Source: VAZQ01 sp045811525 (GTDB taxonomy: Bacteria; Pseudomonadota; Alphaproteobacteria; Rhizobiales; Xanthobacteraceae). Taken from it: DNA of 64,000 nucleotides. Both the position numbers and the translations under genes were made by a program. Shown here one piece after another: positions 49,775 through 57,825 of the stretch. The notes under the pieces were generated by a model. The model was not told the DNA's origin and ran no database searches. It saw nothing but the letters and a program-made list of their open reading frames with translations. Within the stretch, counting starts at the first letter, position 1. Each line of letters begins with the position of its first letter. The stretch covers positions 1-64,000 of the forward strand of contig JBJMTV010000034.1 of the NCBI GenBank assembly GCA_045811525.1. The letters run 5' to 3'.

Positions 49775-51238
49775 GTGAATGAAAGCACTCCCGCCGTGCA
49801 AGGCGGGCCGTTGCACGCCCATTTCGATGGACCCATCGTGATGGTCGGCTTCGGCTCCATCGGCAAGGGAACGTTGCCCTTGCTCGAGCGCCACGTCGGC
49901 TTCGATCGCTCGCAGCTCACGGTGATCGCACCTGACGAGACCGACCGCCATCTCCTCGACCAGCGGCAGATCCGGTTCATCAGGGCGGCCGTTACCAGAG
50001 AAAACTATCGCGAAATGCTAAGCCCGCTGCTCACCAGCGGCCCGGGTCACGGCACCGGCCGCGGCATGATGATCAATTTATCAGTCGATACATCATCCGT
50101 CGCACTCATCGAGCTCTGCCAGGATCTCGGCGCCTTCTACATCGACACCGTGGTCGAGCCCTGGCCGGGGCACTACACCAATCGCCAGCTATCCATGTCG
50201 GAACGCACGAACTATGCCTTGCGCGAGCGAGTTCTGGAGCTGCGCCGCCGTCGTCGGGGCGGAGTGACCGCAGTCAGCTGCTGCGGCGCCAATCCGGGGA
50301 TGGTGTCGTGGATGGTCAAGCAGGCGCTGCTCGACATAGCGCAGGAGCTCAAGCTCGACTTCCTCGAGCCGCAGAGCCGCGAGGACTGGGCGCGGCTGAT
50401 GCAACGGGCGGAGGTCAAGGGCGTTCACATCGCCGAGCGTGACACGCAGCGCGCGCGTGATCCCAAGCCGCTGGGCAAGTTCATCAATACTTGGTCGGTG
50501 GAGGGATTCATTTCCGAAGGCATGCAACCGGCCGAGCTTGGCTGGGGCACGCACGAGAAGTTGCTGCCGTCCGGAGCGCGCCGCCACGAGTTCGGCTGTG
50601 GAGCGGCGATTTATCTGGCGCGGCCCGGCGCCGGCACGCGTGTGCGCTCGTGGACACCGACAGCCCAGGCCCAGCATGGCTTCCTGGTCACGCATAATGA
50701 GTCGATCTCGATTGCCGACTACTTCACGCTGCGGGAGAAGGGTGCCGTCGTCTACAGACCCACATGCCACTATGCCTATCGCCCGTGCAACGACGCCGTG
50801 CTGTCGCTCGATGAGCTCGCCGGCGCCCAGTGGAAGCCGCAGGAGACCTGGCACATCCTCACCGAGCACGACATCGTCGACGGGGTCGATGAGCTCGGCG
50901 TGCTGCTGTATGGGCACGCCCGGAATGCCTACTGGTACGGCTCGCAGCTATCCATCGAGGAGACGAGGCGGCTCGCGCCATACCAGAACGCCACCGGCCT
51001 GCAAGTGACCTCGGCCGTCCTCGCCGGCATCGTGTGGATGCTGGAGAACCCGGAGCGTGGCATCGTCGAGGCGGACGACATGGATTTCCGCCGCTGCCTC
51101 GAGCTGCAACGACCTTATCTCGGCCCGGTGATCGGCCGCTACACAGACTGGACACCGCTCGCAGGGCGCAACGAGCTGTTCCCCGAACCAGTCGATCAGA
51201 ACGATCCCTGGCAGTTCACCAATGTGCTCGTGAGCTGA
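49775..51238 (+). CDS. hss: Homospermidine synthase
   Basis: A 487-residue NAD-dependent enzyme that joins two putrescines (or putrescine with spermidine) into sym-homospermidine, the main long polyamine of many rhizobia. The NAD-binding motif MVGFGSIGKGTLPLLERH is near residue 23, and IDTVVEPWPGHYTN and SCCGANPGMVSWMVKQAL follow. GTG 49775 is preceded by GGAG 7 nt upstream. Together with the decarboxylase it completes ornithine to homospermidine in one transcript. A hairpin terminator follows the stop codon. Confidence 0.95.
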   Translation: MNESTPAVQGGPLHAHFDGPIVMVGFGSIGKGTLPLLERHVGFDRSQLTVIAPDETDRHLLDQRQIRFIRAAVTRENYREMLSPLLTSGPGHGTGRGMMINLSVDTSSVALIELCQDLGAFYIDTVVEPWPGHYTNRQLSMSERTNYALRERVLELRRRRRGGVTAVSCCGANPGMVSWMVKQALLDIAQELKLDFLEPQSREDWARLMQRAEVKGVHIAERDTQRARDPKPLGKFINTWSVEGFISEGMQPAELGWGTHEKLLPSGARRHEFGCGAAIYLARPGAGTRVRSWTPTAQAQHGFLVTHNESISIADYFTLREKGAVVYRPTCHYAYRPCNDAVLSLDELAGAQWKPQETWHILTEHDIVDGVDELGVLLYGHARNAYWYGSQLSIEETRRLAPYQNATGLQVTSAVLAGIVWMLENPERGIVEADDMDFRRCLELQRPYLGPVIGRYTDWTPLAGRNELFPEPVDQNDPWQFTNVLVS

Positions 51239-51242
51239 TTGC

Positions 51243-51265
51243 GCCGCCGACCCGGCGGCTTTGAT
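51243..51265 (+). terminator. Likely terminator of the polyamine operon
   Basis: GCCGCC (51243-51248) pairs with GGCGGC (51254-51259) across a 5-nt GACCC loop, followed by TTTGATTTG. It starts 4 nt after the hss stop codon. The stem is short but pure GC and the tail is T-rich, the form of an intrinsic terminator. Confidence 0.6.
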
Positions 51266-51349
51266 TTGCCCTATTTTTTCGTGAAATCACCATAGTCTGC
51301 GGCCATTGAACCGGCGCGGTCCATTCGCGTATTTGGGACTACAAACATT

Positions 51350-51883
51350 ATGCAGGGTGTGATGAGGACGCGGTTGCAGATCCTGATGATTGCCGGCGTG
51401 CTGCTCGTTTCCGGCTTGGTCGGCTTGCCTTTGCGGGCAGCCGATCCCTCAGCTGTGGGCCTTTGGGAGCAGGTCGACGAAAATAGCGGCAAGGCCGAGA
51501 GCTGGTTCAAGATTGTCGAGCGCAGTGGCGTCTATGAGGGCACCCTCGTCAAGATCTTCAACAAGCCCGGCGAGGAGGAAAAAAGCTGGACGTGCGACAA
51601 GTGCGAAGGCGCGGATCGTGGCAAACCAGTTCTCGGCTTGACCCTGATCAAGGGCATGCGGCGCAACGGCCTTGATTACGAGAACGGCACCATCATGGAT
51701 CCCCGCGACGGCTCCGTGTACCGCGCGCTGATGCACCTCAGCCCCGACGGACAAACGCTCGAGGTGCGCGGCTATCTCGGCATTGCGTTCCTGGGTCGCA
51801 GCCAGATGTGGAACCGGCTGCCGGATAACGCGATGGCGCCGGCGCCAGCTGCGCGTGCCCCATCCAAGAAAAAGTCCCCTTAA
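51350..51883 (+). CDS. DUF2147 exported protein
   Basis: A 177-residue exported protein with signal peptide (RTRLQILMIAGVLLVSGLVGLPLRA). The DUF2147 pattern is visible: VGLWEQVDENSGKAESWFKIVERSGVYEGTLVKIF, KGMRRNGLDYENGTIMDPRDGSVYRA and LEVRGYLGIAFLGRSQMWNR. It has a small beta-barrel-like fold of unknown role; a pair of Cys (CDKC) may form a disulfide. The start is ATG 51350 or 51362. Monocistronic, convergent with the WD40 gene. Confidence 0.87.
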   Translation: MQGVMRTRLQILMIAGVLLVSGLVGLPLRAADPSAVGLWEQVDENSGKAESWFKIVERSGVYEGTLVKIFNKPGEEEKSWTCDKCEGADRGKPVLGLTLIKGMRRNGLDYENGTIMDPRDGSVYRALMHLSPDGQTLEVRGYLGIAFLGRSQMWNRLPDNAMAPAPAARAPSKKKSP

Positions 51884-51924
51884 GAATCCGGGATGTCACC
51901 TCAGACCGATGCGGGCTGCGAACA

Positions 51925-52929
51925 TCACCCCAGATCAACGATCCCCGCATCGCCGTCATCGCTGGCGAAGGCAAGCTCGCGCCCATCAGCACTCCACGCA
52001 AGCGCAGTGAGCGCGGCGGCACCCGGCTTGCGCGCCAAGACCTCCGCGCCGTCGTCGAGACGCACCAGCAGCACCATGCCATTGGCATAGCCTACCGCCA
52101 CCACTTCTTGCTTGGGATGACAGGCGAGCACCTCCACCTGGTGCTCAGTGGGTGCGAGAATCTGTGGTGTCTTTCCCATCGGCCCGTCCTTGCCCTGGAA
52201 CGGCCAGAGGATGAGCTGCGTTGAGCCGGACGTTGCGAGCCACTTGCCGCTCGCGGTCCAAGCAAACGAACGCACGCGCGCCGGGTAGCCGGACATGCGC
52301 ATGTCTTTGGCGTCTGCAACCCGCCAGCCGTGCAGAGTGGGTTCCTGCATCGCCGTGACGACAAAGCGGCCGTCAGGACTGATGGTCGTGTGCAGATGCG
52401 AGCCCCTCCAACTGAGCACCTCGGGCACGGTCTGTGTATTGGGAAACCAAAGCGACACGCCGTTATAGTGCGCAACCGCCAGACGCGTGCCCTTGGCCGC
52501 GAAAGCGAGGCCACCCACCGTCGATACGACCTCCAGCATCCGCTCGGCGCCGTCCCCGCCGCGGACAAAGGCCTCTTTGCCAGCCGACCACGCGATGACG
52601 CCGTTCGGCCCGCTGGCGACGTGATCAATCCAGCGCTGTTTCGCATCGCTTGCGATCACGCGCGTCGTCGCATCGGCGGAGGTTGCCATGACCTTTCCGT
52701 CGTCGCCGCCGGTCAAAATCTCTGCGGAGATGCAGGCGGAGCAGAGTATGGCACCGCCGTGCACGTCAACTTTGCGTAGCCCAGCCGAGCTGGCCAACAC
52801 CACTGCTTCCTCGCCGAGCACGAATGCAGCGGCGTGGCCGAGAAAGTGTGCAGCCACCGCCGGCGCATCGAGCTCCACTCTGCGGGTTCGCTGGACGACC
52901 GAGGGGATATCGGTGCGTGCGTCCGTCAT
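51925..52929 (-). CDS. WD40-repeat protein linked to the zinc block
   Basis: A 334-residue beta-propeller with WD40-like repeats (VASGPNGVIAWSAG, LHTTISPDGRFVVTAMQEPTLHGW, FAWTASGKWLATSGSTQLILWPFQG, ALAWSADGRELAFASDDGDAGIVDLG). No signal peptide is present, so it is cytoplasmic. ATG 52929 (MTDARTDIPSVVQRTRRVEL) is 43 nt downstream of the CobW stop. In Alphaproteobacteria such a gene often accompanies CobW/zinc importer genes; the role may be as a chaperone or scaffold, but no mechanism can be read here. Confidence 0.85.
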   Translation of the reverse strand: MTDARTDIPSVVQRTRRVELDAPAVAAHFLGHAAAFVLGEEAVVLASSAGLRKVDVHGGAILCSACISAEILTGGDDGKVMATSADATTRVIASDAKQRWIDHVASGPNGVIAWSAGKEAFVRGGDGAERMLEVVSTVGGLAFAAKGTRLAVAHYNGVSLWFPNTQTVPEVLSWRGSHLHTTISPDGRFVVTAMQEPTLHGWRVADAKDMRMSGYPARVRSFAWTASGKWLATSGSTQLILWPFQGKDGPMGKTPQILAPTEHQVEVLACHPKQEVVAVGYANGMVLLVRLDDGAEVLARKPGAAALTALAWSADGRELAFASDDGDAGIVDLG

Positions 52930-52972
52930 GTTGAGACCGCAGCCGCGAGGCCGATCGCGATTGACCGCATCA

Positions 52973-54034
52973 TCAAGCGATGCAGCTGTCGAAGCCCTGC
53001 CTGATCTTCTCCTCGGGCAGCTTGCGTCCGATAAAGACAATGCGGCTCTCACGCTTCTCGCCGTCTTGCCAGGGCCGCTGGTGATCGCCGTCCAAGATCA
53101 TGTGCACTCCCTGGAAGACGAAGCGTTGCGCATCGTCCTTGAAGGAAAGAATGCCCTTGCAGCGCAGAATGCTCGGGCCTTCCGACTGCACCAGACCTTG
53201 CACCCAGGGAAAGAACTTGTCGGCATCGAGGGGCTTCTCGGTGCGCAGCGACATCGATTGCATGTCCTCGTCGTGGTAATGCTTCAGCCCACCGCCGGCA
53301 TGATCATGATGGTGTGCGTGGCCATCATCGTCATGGTGGTGATCATCATCATCGTGATCATGATCATGCGGATGGTCGTGGCTGCCGGCGGGCGCGAGGA
53401 ATTCCGGCTCGATATCGAGAATACGGTCGAGGTCGAAAGCATTGCGGCCGAGCACCTCCGAGAGCGCTATTTGACAGCGCTCGGTCCGGTGCAGCTTGGC
53501 ATAGGGATTGATCCCGCGGATGCGAGCTTCAACCTCGCTCAGCTCGTCGGCGGCGACGAGGTCGGTCTTGTTGAGCAGGATCACATCGGCGAAGGCGATC
53601 TGATTCTTCGCCTCCGGAGCATCCTTGAGCCGGTCCCTGAGCCATTTCGCGTCGGCGACTGTCACCACCGCGTCGAGCTTGGCCTTGCGGCCGACACTCT
53701 CGTCCATGAAAAAAGTCTGCGCCACGGGCGCCGGATCGGCGAGGCCGGTAGTCTCCACAATGATGGCGTCGAACTTGCCTTTACGGCGCATGAGCCCGTC
53801 AATGATACGAACAAGATCGCCGCGGACCGTGCAGCAGATGCACCCGTTGTTCATCTCGAACACTTCCTCGTCGGCACCGACCACAAGCTCGTTGTCGATG
53901 CCGATCTCGCCGAACTCATTGACGATTACGGCGTACTTCTTGCCGTGCGGCTCGGAGAGGATGCGGTTGAGCAGGGTGGTCTTGCCGGCGCCGAGATAGC
54001 CTGTCAGCACAGTTACCGGGGTCTTGTCGGCCAT
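52973..54034 (-). CDS. CobW/COG0523-family GTP-binding metallochaperone
   Basis: A 353-residue G3E-family GTPase. Walker A is GYLGAGKTT (12-20), the metal-binding CxCC motif is Cys65-Ile-Cys-Cys, and NKTD (155-158) fixes guanine. A His/Asp-rich loop with about 15 His lies at residues 219-254 before the C-terminal CobW_C domain. Relatives (ZNG1, YjiA, YeiR) deliver zinc; the zinc uptake genes upstream make that the best guess. ATG 54034 has AGGAG 6 nt upstream. It lies 231 nt downstream of znuB on the same strand, so it may have its own promoter. Confidence 0.92.
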   Translation of the reverse strand: MADKTPVTVLTGYLGAGKTTLLNRILSEPHGKKYAVIVNEFGEIGIDNELVVGADEEVFEMNNGCICCTVRGDLVRIIDGLMRRKGKFDAIIVETTGLADPAPVAQTFFMDESVGRKAKLDAVVTVADAKWLRDRLKDAPEAKNQIAFADVILLNKTDLVAADELSEVEARIRGINPYAKLHRTERCQIALSEVLGRNAFDLDRILDIEPEFLAPAGSHDHPHDHDHDDDDHHHDDDGHAHHHDHAGGGLKHYHDEDMQSMSLRTEKPLDADKFFPWVQGLVQSEGPSILRCKGILSFKDDAQRFVFQGVHMILDGDHQRPWQDGEKRESRIVFIGRKLPEEKIRQGFDSCIA

Positions 54035-54265
54035 TGGTTGCTCCTATCGGCGCTAGCATATAGGAAGCACGCGCACCAAGACCAAGCCGAAAACGCCTGC
54101 CAGCGTGAAGCGTGCCCGGGTTGAATGCGCGCGCCGTTGCGCTAGCCGAAGTGAGCCGGCGGTGCGAGGCGGCGAGGTTAGGGCCCGCGCGGTTCGCGCG
54201 CTGTACGCCGCCCGACCTCATGCCCCTCACTGCAACAGCCTGTCGCCGGCCGGCTCAGTAGTCGG

Positions 54266-55132
54266 TCATGCCTCGAGGTGACGGCGTGGCACTGCCTGCC
54301 GCACGAGGCCACCGACGTGCCCGAACAGCAGCGACAGGACGTAGATGCCGCCGGCCACCAGGATAACGGCGGGGCCAGAGGGCACGCCAGTATGGAACGA
54401 GAGCAGGAGCCCCGCGAAGCCCGAAAGGATTCCGCTTGCGGTCGACACCGCCACCATCAGGCTCACATCACGCGCCCAGAACCGGGCAGTGGCAGCGGGC
54501 AGCATCATGATGCCGACCGCCAGCAAGGTCCCCAATGCGTGAAAGCCGCTGACGAGATTGATGACCACCAGCGCCAGGAAGGCGAGATGCGCCGGCCCGC
54601 CCGCGCGGCTGACTGAGCGCATAAACCCTGGGTCGACACATTCGATCACCAGCGGCCGGTAGATGATTGCAAGCAGGATGAGCGTGAGCGTCGCGTTGCC
54701 GGCAATCAGCACCAAAGTCTGATCATCGAGCCCCAGCACCGATCCGAACAGCACGTGCAACAGGTCGATATTGGTACCTTTCAGCGAGACGATGGTCACT
54801 CCCACCGCGAGCGACAGCAAATAAAAGGTGGCGAGCGCGGCATCCTCCTTGAGCTGGGTCAGGCGGGCAATGATGCCGGTCAGGAGCGCGACGACAAACC
54901 CTGCGATCAGGCCGCCCGCGGTCATCGCGAACAGGTTCAGTCCGGACAGGAGAAAGCCAATTGCCGCACCGGGCAGGATGGCATGCGCCATTGCGTCCCC
55001 GACGAGACTCATCCGCCGCAGCATCAGGAACACTCCCAGAGGGCCAGCCCCTAGCGCGAGGGCCAGCACGCCCGCGAGTGCGCGCCGCATGAACTCGAAC
55101 TCGCTGAATGGTGCGATCAAAAAATCGTACAT
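54266..55132 (-). CDS. znuB: Zinc/manganese ABC transporter permease, ZnuB type
   Basis: A 288-residue metal permease of the ABC-3 family with about eight membrane segments. Landmarks are LMLRRMSLVGDAMAHAILPGAAIGFLLSGLNLF and HALGTLLAVGIMMLPAATARFW. I use ATG 55132 (MYDFLIAPFSEFEFMRRAL), 8 nt after the znuC stop. The open frame to 55201 overlaps znuC. Zinc is favoured because a Zur-like operator precedes the operon. The binding protein ZnuA is not in this cluster and must lie elsewhere. Confidence 0.9.
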   Translation of the reverse strand: MYDFLIAPFSEFEFMRRALAGVLALALGAGPLGVFLMLRRMSLVGDAMAHAILPGAAIGFLLSGLNLFAMTAGGLIAGFVVALLTGIIARLTQLKEDAALATFYLLSLAVGVTIVSLKGTNIDLLHVLFGSVLGLDDQTLVLIAGNATLTLILLAIIYRPLVIECVDPGFMRSVSRAGGPAHLAFLALVVINLVSGFHALGTLLAVGIMMLPAATARFWARDVSLMVAVSTASGILSGFAGLLLSFHTGVPSGPAVILVAGGIYVLSLLFGHVGGLVRQAVPRRHLEA

Positions 55133-55140
55133 TGCCGCGC

Positions 55141-55893
55141 CTAGGCCGAAGCGGGCTGCGGCTGCACGCATTCGGCCGCGTGCTGATCGAACGCCTCGCA
55201 CATGCGGCGGGCGGTGAGCAGGTTCTCCGGTGTGAGCACGGTAGAGGTACGGCCCCAGGCAACCGGCTCGCGCGCCAGCAGCAACGTTTCCGGAAAATGC
55301 GCGCGCACGAAATCGATGTCATGCAGAGCCGTCAGCACGGTGCGCCGCTCACGATGCCAGCGCAGCACCAGGTCGAAGAGGTCGGCGGAGGTTTTTGCGT
55401 CGACCGCATTGAACGGCTCGTCGAGCACGATGACGCGTGCGTCCTGCAGAAGGAGCCGCGCAAACAGCATTCGCTGCAGCTGACCGCCGGACAAGGTGGA
55501 GATGCCCCTATCCTCAAAGCCGGTGAGACCAACGGCGGCGATTGCCTGCTCGATCGTATTCGTTGTCTTGCGGTTGATGCCGCCGAACAATCCGCTGCGT
55601 CGCCACAGACCCATGGCAACCATGTCATAGAGATTGATCGGGAAGCTGCGGTCTATTTCGGCCGCCTGCGGGAGATAGGCGATATCCTGCGCACGCACAC
55701 CGCCGAGCTCAATTGCGCCCGCGAAAGGCTTCAACACCCCGACGATGCCCTTGAACAGGGTCGATTTCCCGGCGCCGTTGGGGCCCACGACGGCGATCAA
55801 TGCGCCGGTCTCGACCGCGCCGTTCAGGTGGTGCACGGCGGGATGGCGGTCATAGCCGAGCGTCACGTTGTCGAATCGCAGGGCTGCGCTCAC
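55141..55893 (-). CDS. znuC: Zinc ABC transporter ATPase, ZnuC type
   Basis: A 250-residue ATPase with Walker A GPNGAGKST (37-45), signature LSGGQLQRM and Walker B VIVLDEPFNAVDAKT. It follows the small His-rich ORF by four bases and precedes znuB by 8 nt, so one transcript is likely. It powers the zinc importer with ZnuB. The C-terminal region is typical for the ABC-3 subgroup, not for MntB/SitB alone; metal choice rests on the operator. Confidence 0.92.
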   Translation of the reverse strand: MSAALRFDNVTLGYDRHPAVHHLNGAVETGALIAVVGPNGAGKSTLFKGIVGVLKPFAGAIELGGVRAQDIAYLPQAAEIDRSFPINLYDMVAMGLWRRSGLFGGINRKTTNTIEQAIAAVGLTGFEDRGISTLSGGQLQRMLFARLLLQDARVIVLDEPFNAVDAKTSADLFDLVLRWHRERRTVLTALHDIDFVRAHFPETLLLAREPVAWGRTSTVLTPENLLTARRMCEAFDQHAAECVQPQPASA

Positions 55894-55897
55894 GGAA

Positions 55898-56062
55898 TTA
55901 AGCTTTCATCGCCCAAATCACTGCGGTCCAAACGAGCGCGATCAAAACGACCGCAATCGCCAAGCGCTCGAACGCCGACATCCGCAGGATCGACGGTCCA
56001 ACCGATGCCGGCGGATGCCCGCGTCCGGGATGGTGATGATGGCGGTGAGGCTCAGGGGACAT
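55898..56062 (-). CDS. 54-residue His-rich single-pass membrane protein, first gene of the zinc operon
   Basis: A 54-residue ORF with ATG 56062. The N terminus is MSPEPHRHHHHPGRGHPP, with six His in the first 16 residues, and the C terminus is one hydrophobic helix (LAIAVVLIALVWTAVIWAM). It ends in TAA four bases before the znuC ATG and begins 19 nt downstream of the Zur-like site. Spacing, His content and operon place make it a real gene involved in zinc capture or ZnuCB assembly. It is too short to be called by usual length cut-offs. I recognise no named family. Confidence 0.7.
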   Translation of the reverse strand: MSPEPHRHHHHPGRGHPPASVGPSILRMSAFERLAIAVVLIALVWTAVIWAMKA

Positions 56063-56080
56063 GCGGCCTTCCAGATGCGG

Positions 56081-56103
56081 TAAATGTTATAATGTAACGT
56101 TCT
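56081..56103. promoter_or_regulatory. Zur operator
   Basis: A 23-nt A/T-rich palindrome with arms ATGTTATA and TGTAAC that matches 18 of 22 fixed positions of the classic E. coli Zur consensus. It lies 19 nt upstream of the His-rich ORF start (minus strand) and about 86 nt upstream of the sugar kinase start (plus strand). Zur-Zn would repress the zinc operon; an effect on the kinase is possible. No zur gene is in the window. Confidence 0.8.
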
Positions 56104-56188
56104 CATGCGCCAGTGCCACCGCGTGATTGATAAACGGCTTATGCTGGGCCATGCTGGCCGGCATTCCCCAGAGCGCCAGCGCACTCGC

Positions 56189-57115
56189 ATGACTGACCGG
56201 AAATCGCGTGTCGTCTCGATCGGCGAGGCTTTGATCGAGCTCGTTCGCGGCGGCGATAACCGCTTCGGCATCACCTGCGGCGGCGACGCCTTCAACGTGG
56301 CGGTCTATCTGGCCCGGGCCGGCGTGCCGACGGCGTTTGCCACCGCCCTCGGCGACGATCCTTATTCCGAGGCGCTTCTGGCCCTGGCGGCGGCCGAAGG
56401 GGTCGGCAGTGACCTCGTCCTGCGCTCGCGCGGGCGCCTTCCCGGACTTACGGTGGTCGAGACAGACGGTCACGGCGCCCGCCGGCTTTACGACTGGCGC
56501 GGCGAAGCGCCGGTGCGAGATATGTTTGAGCTCGCCGACTGGAGCCGCGTGGCGGACGGGCTGATCACGGCAAAGATTGTCTACTTCTCCGGGATCACGC
56601 TGTCGTTGTTTTCCAACACCGGTGTCGGCCGCTTCCTGGCCGTGCTCGAAGCGGCGCGCCAGCAGGGTGTGAAGGTCGCGTTCGACGGCAATTTCCGACC
56701 ACGCGGCTGGCGCGGCGACCTGCCGCGAACGCGCGCGGTATTCATGGAGGCGCTCAAGCGCGCCGACATCGCGCTCCCGGCCTATGACGACGAGGCGGTG
56801 CTGTGGGGCGATCCGAGCCCGGAGGCCACGGTGGAAAGGCTGCAGGCATTCGGGATCGGCGAGATTGTGGTGAAGAACGGCCCGAACAGCGCACTCGTGG
56901 CCACCGCCGGTAAGAACGAGCTCATCCCGGTGCCGGAGGTCGTCGTGCCGGTGGACCCGACCGCCGCTGGCGACGGTTTCAACGCTGCCTACCTCGCCGC
57001 GCGCGTTGCCGACCAGCAACCGACAGACGCCGCGGCTGCCGCGCACCGCGTCGCAGCTCAGGTGATCCGCCACCGCGGCGCGCTGATGCCGCGCTCCCCT
57101 GCAGCGGTGCATTAG
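56189..57115 (+). CDS. PfkB-family sugar kinase (KDG kinase or fructokinase type)
   Basis: A 308-residue ribokinase-fold kinase. N-terminal signature VSIGEALIELVRGG with GGDAFNVAVYLARAGVP for the sugar site, and C-terminal PfkB signature DPTAAGDGFNAAYLAA with the catalytic Asp and anion hole. Sequence style suits 2-keto-3-deoxygluconate kinase or fructokinase. ATG 56189 begins MTDRKSRVVSIGE; the frame open to 56105 precedes the usual start. It is divergent from the zinc operon, sharing the Zur operator region. Confidence 0.88.
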   Translation: MTDRKSRVVSIGEALIELVRGGDNRFGITCGGDAFNVAVYLARAGVPTAFATALGDDPYSEALLALAAAEGVGSDLVLRSRGRLPGLTVVETDGHGARRLYDWRGEAPVRDMFELADWSRVADGLITAKIVYFSGITLSLFSNTGVGRFLAVLEAARQQGVKVAFDGNFRPRGWRGDLPRTRAVFMEALKRADIALPAYDDEAVLWGDPSPEATVERLQAFGIGEIVVKNGPNSALVATAGKNELIPVPEVVVPVDPTAAGDGFNAAYLAARVADQQPTDAAAAAHRVAAQVIRHRGALMPRSPAAVH

Positions 57116-57221
57116 CTCCCACGGCCCGAGCGTGCGGCGCGGTGAGCACGTGGCGCTTGCGCGATAAATGCGATACGCGTGCGCTTCTTGGTCCTTCGGC
57201 GATACACAGCGAGGGCGCAGC

Positions 57222-57596
57222 ATGAGCTACCTGGTCGTGTTTGCCGGCGGCGGGCTTGGCGCTGCCTTGCGCCACCTCGTCAATATACTCGGCGCGCGCT
57301 GGCTCGGCAGCGGGTTCAACTACGCGACCCTGCTCGAGAACGTCAGCGGCTCGTGCGTGATGGGCATGCTCGTGGCCTATTTCGCCTTCAAAGGTGGGGT
57401 GCCGCAGCATTACCGGCTGTTCCTCACGACAGGCATACTTGGCGGCTACACGACTTTTTCCGCATTCTCGCTCGACACGGTCCTGCTTTATGAGCGTGGC
57501 GAGCCGTGGCTTGCCGCTCTTTATGCGGCACTCTCGGTAGGCCTGTCGGTTAGTGGCCTTATCGGCGGGCTGGCGCTGGTGCGGCACTTCACCTGA
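57222..57596 (+). CDS. crcB: Fluoride channel CrcB/Fluc
   Basis: A 124-residue membrane protein with four hydrophobic helices, the size of Fluc channels that work as antiparallel dual-topology dimers and expel fluoride. Conserved motifs: GGGLGAALRHL, LLENVSGSCVMGML (pore Asn) and GILGGYTTFSAFSLDT (fluoride-track Phe/Ser). ATG 57222 follows GAGGGCG. No fluoride riboswitch is visible in the 106 nt upstream. A single copy, so it should form a homodimer. Confidence 0.92.
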   Translation: MSYLVVFAGGGLGAALRHLVNILGARWLGSGFNYATLLENVSGSCVMGMLVAYFAFKGGVPQHYRLFLTTGILGGYTTFSAFSLDTVLLYERGEPWLAALYAALSVGLSVSGLIGGLALVRHFT

Positions 57597-57647
57597 ACGC
57601 CACACGCGGTCAGTCGATTATAGTGTGACCTCGCATGTCGCAGAGTG

Positions 57648-57812
57648 CGCACGGAACAGGGGGTTCATGTAGGGGCGGGTTTCAAACCCGCCCGTTGAGT
57701 GGTGGGCGGATGACCCAGAGAATATCTCGCGAGGGCTTTCTGCTGAAGCGGGGCGGGTTTGAAATCCGCCCCTACAGTCTCCCGCTTTGTACGTTGCTTC
57801 TGCAGAGATGCC
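57648..57812 (+). mobile_element. Internally deleted RAYT element, opposite orientation
   Basis: Right flank and REP (57648-57693; CGGAACAGG then CATGTAGGGGCGGG) come first, followed by about 55 nt of the transposase 3' end on the plus strand (DDPENISRGLSAEAGRV), and TGA at 57760-57762 in the loop of the second REP (57750-57775). The outer left flank GTCTCCCGCTTTGTACGTTG ends it. The order is reversed relative to the elements at 13.5-16.4 kb. The gene is deleted, so it is a MITE-like paired-REP relic. It lies between crcB and the 3' end of bioB. Confidence 0.8.
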
Positions 57813-57825
57813 CGTAGCGCTCACA

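Noticed and set aside
51925..52929. WD40 protein as a periplasmic AztD-like zinc chaperone
   Set aside because: No signal peptide and cytoplasmic-type WD40 repeats; only the neighbourhood is similar.
52688..54124. Plus-strand frame with hydrophobic Val/Ile/Met-rich stretch
   Set aside because: The hydrophobic run is the complement of the His/Asp codons of the CobW loop; not a membrane protein.
54035..54265. Second Zur operator before cobW
   Set aside because: The TCCTAT...ATAGGA inverted repeat there does not match the Zur pattern and may be chance.
57116..57221. Fluoride riboswitch upstream of crcB
   Set aside because: The conserved GATGG and ACCGCTGATG-type boxes of the crcB motif are not visible.
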